From contig NC_063025.1 of assembly GCF_020509005.1 (NCBI RefSeq), positions 248,001 through 312,000 on the forward strand: a DNA stretch of 64,000 bases. Direction: 5' to 3'. The stretch is from Fulvia fulva. Taxonomy: Eukaryota; Ascomycota; Dothideomycetes; Mycosphaerellales; Mycosphaerellaceae. The position numbers and the translations under genes were made by a program. Positions 46,872-57,964 of this stretch are shown here, piece after piece (the stretch's first letter is position 1; every line of letters starts with the position of its first letter). The notes under the pieces are model-generated. The model saw only the letters and a list, made by a program, of their open reading frames with translations, was not told the DNA's origin and did no database searches.

Positions 46872-49800
46872 CCTCGACACGCTTAGCATCATCCAGTATA
46901 ACGTCAACCATAGCAAGGATATAGTCCAGAACCATTTCCTACACGAGGCGGACCCGCGCGTCCACCACGTCCTTGCAATCCAGGAGCCATGGATTAACCC
47001 GCACCATAAGAGACCAACGACCTGCAAGTCACCAGGCTACACGACATGCCTACGAGGCGACGGCAGACCCCGCACGTGCTTCTATGTCAGCAAGGACATA
47101 CTAGAATCCGACTGGGAGGTAGTGTACTACGCAGACGAAGAAGGCGGGGGCGATATTACCTCCCTCCACGTGGGTAGCACCTGGATACACAACCTATACA
47201 TGCAACCGCCAGCCTCGAGGTCTAGCCGCGACCTAGGGGTCTGCAGACACCTAGACAGTGCGCTCAAGAGACAAGGGTGCCACATCGTAGTAGGAGACTT
47301 CAACATACACCACCCTTCCTGGGAAAGCCTTATGCAGCCGCACCCTATAGCCGACGAAGTACTCGACTTGATGGCGAGCAACGCAATTGCCCTCAATACC
47401 CCGAAGGACCTGGGCACCTGGAAGAGAGGGGGACTCCAAGGCACGATCGACCTCTCCTGGATCTCAGATAGCCACTACCACACGGTAACCTACTGTGGGA
47501 TCGAACATGAACTCGAGGCGTCGTCAGACCACATGCCAGTCAGGACCTCTATTGCGACACAGATACAACGCACACCAGCGAGAACCCCTAAGCCAAACTG
47601 GGGAAAGGCCCACTGGGCCAACATCCAGGCGTACCTCGATGACTCCAAGAGGCTAGTCCAGATCGCGCAGCAGCAATACAACAGTAAAGACGAGATAGAC
47701 GAAGCAGTCCAGGGGTTGACAGACGAAATAAGAAAAGCGACCTCACTTCACGTTCCGCTTGCCCAACCAACGACATGGTCCAAACCATACTGGACGCCGG
47801 AGTGCACTGCGGTAGTAAGAGAAGCAAGGAGAGCCCGCCGGGTGTGGACGAGCAGCCATAGCGAGGAGGCCTGGAACGTATACAGGGAGGCATGCCAACA
47901 GAAGAAAGCCATAATACGGAGGGAGAAAGCAGTCGGCTGGAGGGCCACAGTGGAAGAAATCGCCGGCAAGCCAGAGAGGATGTGGAAGCTAGCGAAATGG
48001 GCCCGACAGGACCCTACACAGGGCCCCTCCTTCTCTATCCCAGCGCTACAATCGCCTAGTGGCCCGGTTAGCGACCCCGAGGCCAAGGCGCGTCTACTGG
48101 CTAGCAAGTTCTTCCCACCCCCAGTCGAGGCTGATCTAAGCGACATAAACAGCTCTACTCCCCTAGCCCCTAGCATCGCGGTCCAACAGGAGGTGTCCGA
48201 GGGAGAAGTTACCGCTGTGCTGAGGAAGTTGCCGGCGAAGAAAGCCCCGGGGCCGGATGGGATCCCAAACGAGCTACTAAAGAAGTGTAGAGATCAACTA
48301 GCCCCAGCAGTTGCAGCGATCTTCAACGCCTGCCTACAGACCGGATACCACCCGATAGCTTTTAAACAATCGACGACAGTGGTCCTACGCAAGCCGCAGA
48401 AGGAAGACTATACGCAGGTGAAGTCGTACCGCCCAATTGCGCTCCTTAACACTCTTGGGAAGGCGCTTGAGAAGCTGGTTGCAACGAGACTCTCCGAGGC
48501 GGCAGAGGAACACTCCCTACTCCCGGACACCCAGATGGGTGCGCGCCCACAGCGATCGACGCTATCCGCGATGGAACTTATCACCTCTCAGGTAAAGGCC
48601 ATCTGGTATAAGAATAGGGACAAGGTGGCTTCCTTACTTAGCCTAGACATATCGGGAGCCTTCGACTACGTGTCACACCCGCGGCTTCTCTACATCCTAA
48701 GGTCGAAAGGACTCCCTGAGTGGCTTGTCAACTTCGTACGGTCCTACCTCCAAAACCGCAGTACGTCGATCCTGGTCGGCCAGTACAGAAGCCCATTTCA
48801 AGCAGTCCACACTGGAATCCCGCAAGGCTCAACGCTAGCACCTATTCTGTTCCTCTTCTTTATGGCGACGCTGCTCCCAGCCCTAGAATCCCAGAACACC
48901 GCTGCGAGCGGCTTCGTAGACGACACAAACATCCTAGCGTGGTCTTCCTCGACTGAGGAGAACTGTAGGCTACTAGAAGAGAAGCACAAGATCTGCGAGG
49001 ACTGGGCTAGGAGGCACGGGGCTCGGTTTGCCCCAGAAAAGTACAATCTGATACACTTTACGCGCCGGCCACGGTTCCACAATATGCAAGCTTCTATCCA
49101 GATACAGGGGCACACGACTAACCCGGCAAATCAGCTCAGGATCCTCGGACTATGGGTGGACCCGGCGCTACGGTGGAGGAAGCACGTACAGGCAATATTA
49201 CGGAAAGCTGAACAGAATATGGCATCATGCCAGAGGCTCACTGCGTCCACATGGGGGGCGGACTTCCGGCAGTCACGACTTCTATATACGGCTATTGTAC
49301 GGCCAGTCCTTACCTATGGCAGCCAAGTGTGGTCCTTAGGCGAGAGGGCCTGCCCATCGAAGGGACTCGTCGCGCCGCTAGCGAAGATCCAAAACCAATG
49401 CCTAAGGAAGGTCACCGGGGCATATAAGTCGACACCAACGAGGATGCTTGAGCACGAGACCGCTATACCGCCGATCGACCTATACATCCAGGGACTACGG
49501 ACCTCCTACTTAGGCAAGTCGGCACAGTACCCAGTACAGAAGGTCATCGCCAGTGCAGTCGCAAGGGCCCGCGAATCAGTACCAGCGCACAAGGGCATTC
49601 GACCCGGAAACGAGCCGAACTACCGGGCAAGGGACGAACAGCTAGCAACACAATGGGAAGGTGAGAAATCGTTTGTAGAGCAACTATGGAAAGAGAGGTG
49701 GAACAACCAGGTTGTAGGGCATAGTGGACGCCCTCAGCCAGCGGGACAACCTAAGGAATGGTCAGCTACAAAATCCGCGGTCAAGCACCCCCCGAAGCTC

Positions 49801-50175
49801 ATCCACTACCGCCTTACGAGGGCACAGAGTAGCATAGCAACCCAACTGCGAAGCGAACACATCGGCCTCCAGGGGTACCTATCATGGAGGAAGGTTCCAG
49901 GATACACGAATACTAGCTGCCCCTGCGGCTATCGCTCCCAGAACGTACGGCACGCACTCCTCGTCTGTCCGAGGTGGTCGCTAGGAAGGGGGGAGTGGAT
50001 GGCAAAGGCGAGGAACCGGACGATTGGGGCACTTCTTAACAACGCTGAAGACCTACGGCGCATTACGAACTGGATACTAGAGAAGGGCTGGCTAGAACAG
50101 TACCGCCTAGTAGGAGCAGTGCAGGAAGAGAGGACACGACGCAGCGCGACGAGACCGGCTAGGAGCGGGGGCTAA
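46864..50175 (+). CDS. Tad-1 ORF2: endonuclease-reverse transcriptase
   Basis: About 1103 residues from this ATG (the frame is open from 46852, and an ATG at 46858 is also possible). The chosen ATG overlaps the ORF1 stop in ATGACTAG, which suggests coupled reinitiation. The endonuclease domain is at the N-terminus (IIQYNVNHSKD, AIQEPW, VVGDFNIHHPSW, SSDHMPV). RT starts near residue 460 (KAPGPDGIPN), with SYRPIALLNTLGK, QMGARPQRSTLSA, LDISGAFDYVSH, TGIPQGSTLAPILF and the catalytic FVDD at 48913-48924. A CPCGY, then HALLVCPRW motif near residue 1020 closes the protein. No RNase H was recognised. Free of RIP-type stops. Confidence 0.95.
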   Translation: MTSLDTLSIIQYNVNHSKDIVQNHFLHEADPRVHHVLAIQEPWINPHHKRPTTCKSPGYTTCLRGDGRPRTCFYVSKDILESDWEVVYYADEEGGGDITSLHVGSTWIHNLYMQPPASRSSRDLGVCRHLDSALKRQGCHIVVGDFNIHHPSWESLMQPHPIADEVLDLMASNAIALNTPKDLGTWKRGGLQGTIDLSWISDSHYHTVTYCGIEHELEASSDHMPVRTSIATQIQRTPARTPKPNWGKAHWANIQAYLDDSKRLVQIAQQQYNSKDEIDEAVQGLTDEIRKATSLHVPLAQPTTWSKPYWTPECTAVVREARRARRVWTSSHSEEAWNVYREACQQKKAIIRREKAVGWRATVEEIAGKPERMWKLAKWARQDPTQGPSFSIPALQSPSGPVSDPEAKARLLASKFFPPPVEADLSDINSSTPLAPSIAVQQEVSEGEVTAVLRKLPAKKAPGPDGIPNELLKKCRDQLAPAVAAIFNACLQTGYHPIAFKQSTTVVLRKPQKEDYTQVKSYRPIALLNTLGKALEKLVATRLSEAAEEHSLLPDTQMGARPQRSTLSAMELITSQVKAIWYKNRDKVASLLSLDISGAFDYVSHPRLLYILRSKGLPEWLVNFVRSYLQNRSTSILVGQYRSPFQAVHTGIPQGSTLAPILFLFFMATLLPALESQNTAASGFVDDTNILAWSSSTEENCRLLEEKHKICEDWARRHGARFAPEKYNLIHFTRRPRFHNMQASIQIQGHTTNPANQLRILGLWVDPALRWRKHVQAILRKAEQNMASCQRLTASTWGADFRQSRLLYTAIVRPVLTYGSQVWSLGERACPSKGLVAPLAKIQNQCLRKVTGAYKSTPTRMLEHETAIPPIDLYIQGLRTSYLGKSAQYPVQKVIASAVARARESVPAHKGIRPGNEPNYRARDEQLATQWEGEKSFVEQLWKERWNNQVVGHSGRPQPAGQPKEWSATKSAVKHPPKLIHYRLTRAQSSIATQLRSEHIGLQGYLSWRKVPGYTNTSCPCGYRSQNVRHALLVCPRWSLGRGEWMAKARNRTIGALLNNAEDLRRITNWILEKGWLEQYRLVGAVQEERTRRSATRPARSGG

Positions 50176-50349
50176 CGGGGTAGTGACATGGACTACGTAC
50201 GTTCAGAGGGAAAGCTAATCTAGACAAGGAGTAGTCGGGGGCGGGAAGGGTTTTCACCTATTCGGGTTTCCCTTTGTACATAACAATAGATATATACCTG
50301 CATAGGCCGGATAGGGTCCTAGAACAGGGGAATGACAAATCTATCTATC

Positions 50350-50362
50350 TATATTACGATAT
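50350..50362. repeat. 13-bp target duplication of intact Tad-1 (right)
   Basis: TATATTACGATAT, directly after the tetranucleotide tail. Confidence 0.82.
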
Positions 50363-51107
50363 CCCTACTCTTATAAAAGCCGAGTATATTACCGTTACGT
50401 CTAATCTAGAGCTCTTAGAGGTAGAGGAACTCGGTACTCCTCGTTAGAGAGTTTAACCTACGGTATTACTAGTAGCTCTATTTATCTATTATACTAAGAG
50501 AGCGTCGTAGGCTACGTCTAGAGTAGATTCTTATTATAAGGAGCGAGCCTAGTTAAGACGTATCTAAGCCGCTAAAGACTATTCTACGGAGGTATTTAAT
50601 AGCTACTAGACCTTTCCTTAAGTTTATCTATCTAATCCTAATAGTATTAAGATAAAATCCTTTAATACCTAAGGGATTTAAATACCTAAGAGCTATGTTA
50701 ATATAAGTCTAGATTAAGACCTTTAGTTATATAGTAGAGTAGAATATTCTCGATAAAGAACTTTTAAGTAGTTATTATAATAGGAGTCCCGTTCTAATAA
50801 GCGTTCTAAGCCGTCTATAGGCTAAGTCTTAGTTATAATATACTACTTCGGCGCCGGATTCTAATCTAAGGTCGAGTAGAAATCTAAACCGATATAGGAT
50901 AATCCTATAACTTATATAACTTCGGTAATTAGACTATTATAGACTTACTCTAGGAAGTCCGTTAGTATATATCTAAAACGAGTCGTACTATTACTATAGG
51001 CGTATATCGCTTATCTGTTATAGGCCGCGCTTTAGAGCACTCCTATTCTAGGTCTTTAAGACTAGATAAATAAAGCTAAAGTTAGCGCCTTCGTTAAGCG
51101 AGGCTTT
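50363..51107 (+). other. RIP-mutated stretch with a degraded frame, not identified
   Basis: One forward frame (for example LIKAEYITVTSNLELLEVEELGTPR near 50375) continues with mostly TAG interruptions up to the chromovirus-2 LTR, so a gene or element ORF was present. No family motif seen. Confidence 0.35.
51103..51107. repeat. 5-bp target duplication of chromovirus-2 copy B (left)
   Basis: GCTTT, repeated at 57472-57476. Confidence 0.85.
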
Positions 51108-51664
51108 TGTTATAGTCTCCCTATAGAGTATATAGAAGGTAGGGACAGAAGAGCCTTAGAGTACTTAGAAGTCGTTAAGAAGTGAAAGTCTAGCTTAGTA
51201 TATAAGCGCCAAGAATTATATACCCCGTAATATTTACTACGGGACCTAGTCCTCTAAATTTACTACTCTACTAAACCTTAATAGATTCACTTCGGCTCGT
51301 AGCTATATAACTTATAGCACTCCCGCGAGCACCCGCGACTACGCTAGACCCTAGAAGAAGTACGTAGAAGACTCGGAACGTAGGGTAGGTTAGAATAAGG
51401 TTTTGAGTAAAGCTACTAAGCGTGGCTTCGTATAGGTTAGCCCTATTAATACGGGGACACGTACTCGCGAGAGTCTAGCCCTATTAATACGGGGACACGT
51501 ACTCGCGAGGGTCGCGTATAAGTATCTAGCCTTCCCTAGGCCTCTCTTACTTTCTTCGTCTTTCGTTTTATATAGCAATTATACTATACCCTTTATATCT
51601 ACACTTCGTACCTACATTCTCGCTTTTACTCTTATATCTTATAGGCTAGGCTCTCGCCCTAATA
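51108..51664 (+). repeat. Chromovirus-2 copy B 5' LTR
   Basis: 557 bp, TGTTATAGTC to CCCTAATA. It contains a 38-bp tandem duplication (51438-51475 and 51476-51513) that copy A lacks and that the 3' LTR of copy B also has. A TATA-like GTATAAGTAT precedes GTCTTTCGT at 51558-51566. Confidence 0.92.
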
Positions 51665-51666
51665 TT

Positions 51667-51675
51667 ACGAAAGAC
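51667..51675 (+). other. Chromovirus-2 self-primer binding site
   Basis: ACGAAAGAC, exact reverse complement of GTCTTTCGT at 51558-51566 in the LTR, starting 2 bases after the LTR end. Confidence 0.65.
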
Positions 51676-51704
51676 TAACAAACTATTAACTACTCGAGTT
51701 ATCC

Positions 51705-54700
51705 TTATAGGTGACTACGCTACCGATAAAGGTATTAACCTCGGTAACTAAGACACCCTATTCTACTTTAGTAAGTAGGCTAATATCCCCTTCTCGAACG
51801 CCGCTACCTTCGGTACCTAGGTAAACGCTAACTCCGATAGCGCCTACGCTCTTATTAACCGTACCGTCTCCTCTTTCCGCGAGACCGCCTAGTAGGTCGA
51901 GTAAGTAAATAACTAAGTAATATACCTTTAAGGTATTATAAACACCTTCTAGAACCTCGTCTAGTACGCCGACGACAACCGCCGCTAGTACTTCTCTAAG
52001 AAGGTTAACGACCTAGACGAGTTCGATAGTAATAAGAGCAAGTTTAAGGCATTTAAGACATAGCTCACTATTAAGCTATTAGCCAATGCCGACCACTTTC
52101 CGTAAGAGAAGGACAAAGTTACGTACGTCTTCTCCCTCCTTTAGAGAGACGCCGCGGCTTAGGTATAATACTATATCGATAACGCTACGTAGACTATCGG
52201 CTACCCGGACGTCCTTACCTTAATATAGGACCTCCGTGCTGCCTTTAGTGATCTAGACCTTAGAGCCACCGCCTAGAACGCTATCTATAACCTCCTCTAG
52301 AAGAATAAGAGCTTCGTAGAGTACCTCGCGGCCTTTAACCGCGATATCGGGTTTACCGGCTATAACGAAGAGACTAAGAAGAGCACTCTCCGCCGTAGCT
52401 TATTAGTAGAGCTTCTTCGAGCCCTCGAGGATAAGGACGTCGGTACTATAAGCTTCCGTAAGCTCGTCGAGACCTACTAGCGCCTCGACTCTAATATAAA
52501 ACACACCGCCTCTCTCCTCGCTTCCCGTTCTTAAGGTCGTTAGCCTCGTAGTCCCGGAAGCCACTTCGCTACTCTACTAGGCGCCGCCGCTCCTACGGCT
52601 CTCCCTCCCGTCTCTATAGGTAACGCTATAGATCTTAGCGCTAGTACCGCCGTCCCTCAAGTCTAGGGCCTCGTTAACGGTAAGCTTACTCCTAAAGAGA
52701 AGCTTCGCCGTCGCTAGGCCGGACTCTATACCTACTACGGCGGTCTAGGCTATATCGTAGTTAACTATCCGTAGCTCGCTACCCGTAACGCCCGTAACCC
52801 GGTTCGCGGCGCTATCGGCGCTATCGAGCCTACTCCTACTACTCCCGCTAAGTAGGGAAAAGCCTAGGTCTTCCTTATCGACGCGGTAAAGACTAAGAAT
52901 AACGTTTACTAAAAGTGAAGAGAGGAAAGAAGTTAAGGATCAATATAGTATAGCTAGACCTTTATAATAAGACGGGTAAGGACTACGCTTATATACCGTT
53001 TGTTACGATTATAAATATCGGCTTAAAGAAACTCTCTTCTTCTAATCTTACTCTTATAGATACTAGCGTACTAGGCGAGTCTTTTATAGACTATAAACTC
53101 GCGACCTCTCTTAACCTCGAACCCTAGGAACTAAAGTACCCTCGTACCCTTAAACTCTTTAACGGTACGGAGACTACTACTAGTAAGATTACTTATGTTA
53201 TATATACGTCAATCACCCTTAGAGGTAAGCGTATGTCGATCACTAGCTTCCTTACGTCCCTACCGTATTAGAAGTTTATCCTCGGCCTCCCCTAGTTTAG
53301 ACGATACTAGCCTATTATCGACTAGACTTCCCTTACTATTAGTTTCCCTCTAGAAGCTCCTCCGGCGCCTCCGCCTTCTCCGCCGCCTTAGCGCGGTCCT
53401 AAGTATACTAAGATCTTCTAGGTAAACGCCGCTACCTTTACTACTACTACTAAGTAGCCTAAAGCTTAAGTCTTCGCCGCCTCCCTCCGCGATATCGACA
53501 TCGCCCTCGAGAAGCTCGATAAGAAGCGTATACCTACCGACCCTACTACGAAGGTCCCTCCTTAGGTATACTATATCCTCTACGTATTCGATACTAAAGC
53601 CCTAGACGAGCTGCCTCCTTATCGCCCTTATAACTATAAGATTAAGCTAGAAGAAGGTACGGAGGTACCGTTCGGACCGCTATATTCTATGTCCCGGGAA
53701 GAGCTTATCGTCCTTAAGAGATACCTCGAAGAAAACCTAAAGAAGGGGTTTATTCGAGCGAGCCGTTCTAGCGCTAGTAGTCCCGTTATGTTCGTTAAGA
53801 AGCCCGGCGGTAGCCTACGCTTCTACGTAGACTACCGAGGCTTAAACGCTATTATAAAGAAGAACCGCTACCTAATACCGTTAATTTAGGAGACGCTCGA
53901 ACGCCTCTCTAAGGCTAAGTACTTTACTAAGCTCGATGTTATCGCTACGTTTAACAAGTTACGAATAGTAGAAGGATACGAGTATCTTATAGCCTTCCGT
54001 ACTCGCTACGGGCTATTCGAGTCGCTCGTTATACCCTTCGGCGTTTATAATAGGCCTAGTACCTTCTAGAACTTTATTAACGATATCCTTTAGGAGTTCC
54101 TCGATCAGTTCTATACTACCTATATCGACGACATCCTAGTCTATAGCGAGACTAAAGAGGAGCACCGCTAGTACGTCTATAAGGTCCTTTAGAAGCTCGT
54201 AGACGCCGGCTTATAGCTCAATATCGATAAGTACGAGTTTAAGAAGACCGAAGTCAAGTTCCTTAGTTTAATTATTACCGTAGACGGTATTAAGATAGAC
54301 TAAGAGAAGATCGACGCTATCGTCGAATAGGATGCTCCTACGAACGTTAAAGAGGTCTAGGGTTTCCTAGGCTTTACTAACTTCTACCGCCGCTTTATCT
54401 ACGTATTCTCGGGTATAGTACGCCCTTTAACGAAGCTTACGCGTAAGGGTAAGAAGTTTGCCTAGACTAACGAGTGCTAGGAAGCTTTTGACTTACTTAA
54501 AGCGAAGTTTATTAAGAATCCGCTTCTATAGTACTTCGATTTCGAACTAGAGACCCGTATAGAGACTAACGTATCCGACGGCGTAGTAGGCGGTGTCCTA
54601 CTATAACGCCGCTCGCCTAAATCTCCCTAGCTACCTATCGTCTTCCTCTCTAAGAAGATAACCGCTACGGAGTATAACTACGAGATCTACGATAAGGAGC

Positions 54701-56908
54701 TTCTCGCTATCGTTAAAGCTTTTAAAGAGTAGCGCTCTAACCTCGAAGGCTCTACTATACCCGTCTAAGTAAGCTCCGACTATAAGAACCTCGTCTACTT
54801 TATAAAGAGTAAGCTACTTAATCGCCGCTAGGCCCGCTAGAGCGAGTTCCTCTCCCGGTTCAACTTTATAATCTCGTATACGCCCGGTAAGGCTAACTCG
54901 ATAGCCGACGCCCTTACCCGCCGCCCTAGTAACTCTCTAGTTAATCGAAGAGGGGGCCGGCAAATCGTAGAGCAATAAGTTATTAAAGAGCATAACCTCT
55001 CTTCCGAGCTTCGAGAGTACCTATCGAATAACTAGCCTACGCTCGCCGCTTCCTTTACTACTCTCGTACTCGCTCCTACCTACCTTAACGAGAGTAACAA
55101 TAAATCCGAGCCTAAGGAATACGCCTCGGACGCTAAGGACTTGAACGACGATAAAGAGGGCTTAATAAGGACCGACGGCTTATTCGAATTAGACTTTAAG
55201 GGGTTTGATAATAAGGAGCAACCTAAGGGTATTATAGTACGAGTACGAATAGCGTACGATGCCGACCTAGACGCCTAAGGGTTAGTTTAGGCCCTTAAAT
55301 CTAGCGCGAGGACATTCCGGGCTTCTCGCTATTTAAGTACGAGCTCTAGGAAGGTGTCGTCTACTTCCGTAAGAAGCTTTACGTACCGTAGCCCGAAGGC
55401 TCTAATATCCGAGCTAAGATTCTTTAAATCGTCTACGACTCCGCCTCTAGGGGTCACCTAGGCGTAGCTAAGACCTATAAGCTCCTCGCTAGGTATTACT
55501 AGTAGCCGTATTCCTAGAAGGACGTCCGCCGCTACGTACTAAACTACGCTACTTATCGAAGAGCTAAAGCTAACCGCTACCGCCCCTACGGTCTCTTATA
55601 CCCTCTCCCGGCTCCTAATCGTCCGTAGAAGTATATTACTATAGACTTTATTACCGATCTTCCTTACGGTAAGACCTTTAGCGGCGTGAAAGTAAAGGCC
55701 CTTCTAGTAATCGTAGACCGTTACTCTAAGGACCGGTATATAATCCCGTGCTAGAGTATAACCGTAAAGGAGACTACTCGCTTATTCTACGAATTCGTCT
55801 AGCGCTTTTAAGGACTCCCGGATATCATTACCTCTAATAGAGGCTCCTAGTTCATCTCGTACTTCTAGAAGCGTCTATATACTATCCTAGGCATTAAGTA
55901 TAAACTCTCGACTAGTTTTTAGCTATAGACCGACGGCGAGACCGAAATTACGAACGCTATCCTCGAATAGGTCCTTCGTTACTTCGTCGACTACTACTAG
56001 AAGGATTGGCCTTAGTATATCCCTACGGTTAAGTTCGCTACTCGTAACTAGGACTCGGAGACTACTAGCTACTCTCCCTTCTATAATATAAGAGGTTACT
56101 ACCCTCGTATAGGTATAGAACTAGAAGATCCTCTCCCGCCTACCGAAGACGTAAACGAGTAAGTAGTAGACGAGTTCGCTACTATACTCTTATAGATCTA
56201 TAAAGAAGTCTACGACGAGATAGTATACGTATAAGTAATCTACGAGGATTAAGCTAATCGTCGTCGCTAGCTAGCTCCCGACTACTAAGTAGGCGATATA
56301 GTCTACCTTAACTCTAAGAACATTAAGACGGACCGCCCCTCTAAGAAGCTAAGCTAGAAGAACCTAGGTCCTTTTAAGATCACCGAGCGTATTAGTATAT
56401 ACGCCTGCCGTCTAGCTCTTCCTACGAATATAAAGATCTACGACGTCTTCTACCCCGTACGCCTTCGGCCGTCGGCTAAGGACCTATTCCTAAACTAGAA
56501 CTAAGACATACTAGGTCCTCCCGATAAAGTAGAAGTCGACGAGCCGGTTAACCTACCTTCTAACGACTATACCGTCCGTAAGATCCGGGGAATCCGCGTA
56601 GAGCCTAACGACGTTAAAGGGCTACCGCTAATTAAGTATAAAGTCGAATAGTAAGGTTACCCTAAGTAGGATACCTTATAGGAACCTATCTAATATATTA
56701 TCTTTAATCGTTAAGTAATTAAAGAATACTACGCCCGCGTAGACGGCCTAGAGTTTAATATCGGTAGGCTTTTCGAATCTAAGCTCTTCGACGGGGCTTA
56801 CTAATAGTGTATCGACTATAACATTAGGCCTAAGCCTAGTACTAAAGCTAAACATCCTCGATATATAGAACTACTACGTCTTTGTAGGAACTTAGCTTTG
56901 TTCGGGGG
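51705..56908 (+). pseudogene. Chromovirus-2 copy B gag-pol, RIP-mutated
   Basis: Domain order as in copy A: gag with a damaged knuckle (near 52735), protease region (about 53045), RT ([17 protein letters not shown] at 53759 lies in the longest surviving ORF, 53689-53889; YIDD near 54124), RNase H (about 54640-54900), integrase (about 55430-56200) and a chromodomain remnant (about 56640-56760). A CGCTACGGG at 54004 against CGCGACGGG in copy A, and TATACCC against TATGCCC, are examples of differences between the copies. Not functional. Confidence 0.9.
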
Positions 56909-56914
56909 GGCTAC

Positions 56915-57471
56915 TATTATAGTCTCCCTATAGAGTATATAGAAGGTAGGGATAGGAGAGCCTTAGAGTACTTAGAAGTCGTTAAGAAGTGAAAGTCTAG
57001 CGTAGTATATAAGCGCTAAGAATCATATGCCCCGTAATATTTACTACGGGACCTAGCCCTCTAAATTTACTACTCTACTAAACCTTAATAGATTCACTTC
57101 GGCTCCTAGCTATTTAACTTACGGTACTCCCGCGAGCACCCGCGACTACGCTAGACCCTAGAAGAAGCACGTAGAAGACTCGGAACGTAGGGTAGGTTAG
57201 AATAAGGTTTTGAGCAAAGCTACTAAGCGCGGCTTCGTATAGGTTAGCCCTATTAATACGGGGATACGTACTCGCGAGGGTCTAGCCCTATTAATACGGG
57301 GACACGTACTTACGAGGGTCGCGTATAAGTATCCGGCCTTCCCTAGGCCTCTCTTACTTTCTTCGTCTTTCGTTTTGTGTAGCAATCATACTATACCCTT
57401 TGCATCTACACTTCGTACCTATATTCTCGCTTTCACTCTTACATCTTATAGGCTAGGCTCTCGCCCTAACA
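56915..57471 (+). repeat. Chromovirus-2 copy B 3' LTR
   Basis: 557 bp, TATTATAGTC to CCCTAACA, preceded by GGGGGGG at 56904-56910. It carries the 38-bp duplication at 57245-57320. Confidence 0.92.
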
Positions 57472-57476
57472 GCTTT
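57472..57476. repeat. 5-bp target duplication of chromovirus-2 copy B (right)
   Basis: GCTTT, identical to 51103-51107. Confidence 0.85.
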
Positions 57477-57964
57477 GACATGTCAGATGGCTGTGCTATA
57501 TATAGCGAATGGTATTTGCTATACAAACCTAGCATGACCTAATCGCTCGATTCGTACAGAGTGTAGTGAATGAGATGTTAGAGGGCCGCATCGTGCATCG
57601 GCCTCTTCGGCGCCTGCCGTTGCTAGGCAGTAATGCGCTGTGATCGGGAAGGAGCCCCGACGAGAATGTGTCGTGGACAGCATACATCGGTCGTACATGT
57701 TACATGTTATGTCAAGGTCGTTGTGCAAGCTGCTATCGCAAGTACAAGCGACGGAGGTGAAAGTGAAAGTTGTGATGCGTGACGCGCACGCGACAGGCAC
57801 GCGACGCGCCTTCGTCGGCGTTGCTAGGGTCCAGTCGGATCAAGCCGAGAATAGAAACGTAGGGAAGCTAAAGCCTCCAACTTTCACAACACAATCCATC
57901 ACGCTTCTTATCATCATCTTCATCGTACATACATACAACATTCTCACGCTCCTGCTCGCTTTCT
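57477..57964 (+). promoter_or_regulatory. Upstream region of the host-type gene at 57965
   Basis: Ordinary composition. A TATA-like CTATATATAG lies at 57496-57505, far from the start codon. The last 100 bases before the ATG are rich in C and T with many CAT/ATC runs, as is common for fungal leaders. Overlapping short ORFs on both strands have no features. Confidence 0.35.

Larger units (their letters stand above)
45396..50349 (+). mobile_element. Intact Tad-1 LINE
   Basis: Full-length element: leader 45396-45593, ORF1, overlapping ORF2, a 3' UTR of about 170 bases and a CTATCTATCTATA-type tail. It lies in RIP-mutated DNA, is flanked by a 13-bp duplication, and has none of the CA-to-TA changes that fill copies 2 and 3 and the three fragments in this window. 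It is the best reference for reading the mutation pattern of the others and is a candidate active copy. Confidence 0.95.
51108..57471 (+). mobile_element. Chromovirus-2 copy B, complete but RIP-mutated Ty3/gypsy element
   Basis: Same family and layout as copy A, with 557-bp LTRs and a perfect 5-bp target duplication GCTTT, so it is a clean insertion. It shares most but not all RIP-type changes with copy A. On its right the sequence becomes unmutated host-type DNA at once; on its left the flank is RIP-mutated. Confidence 0.94.
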
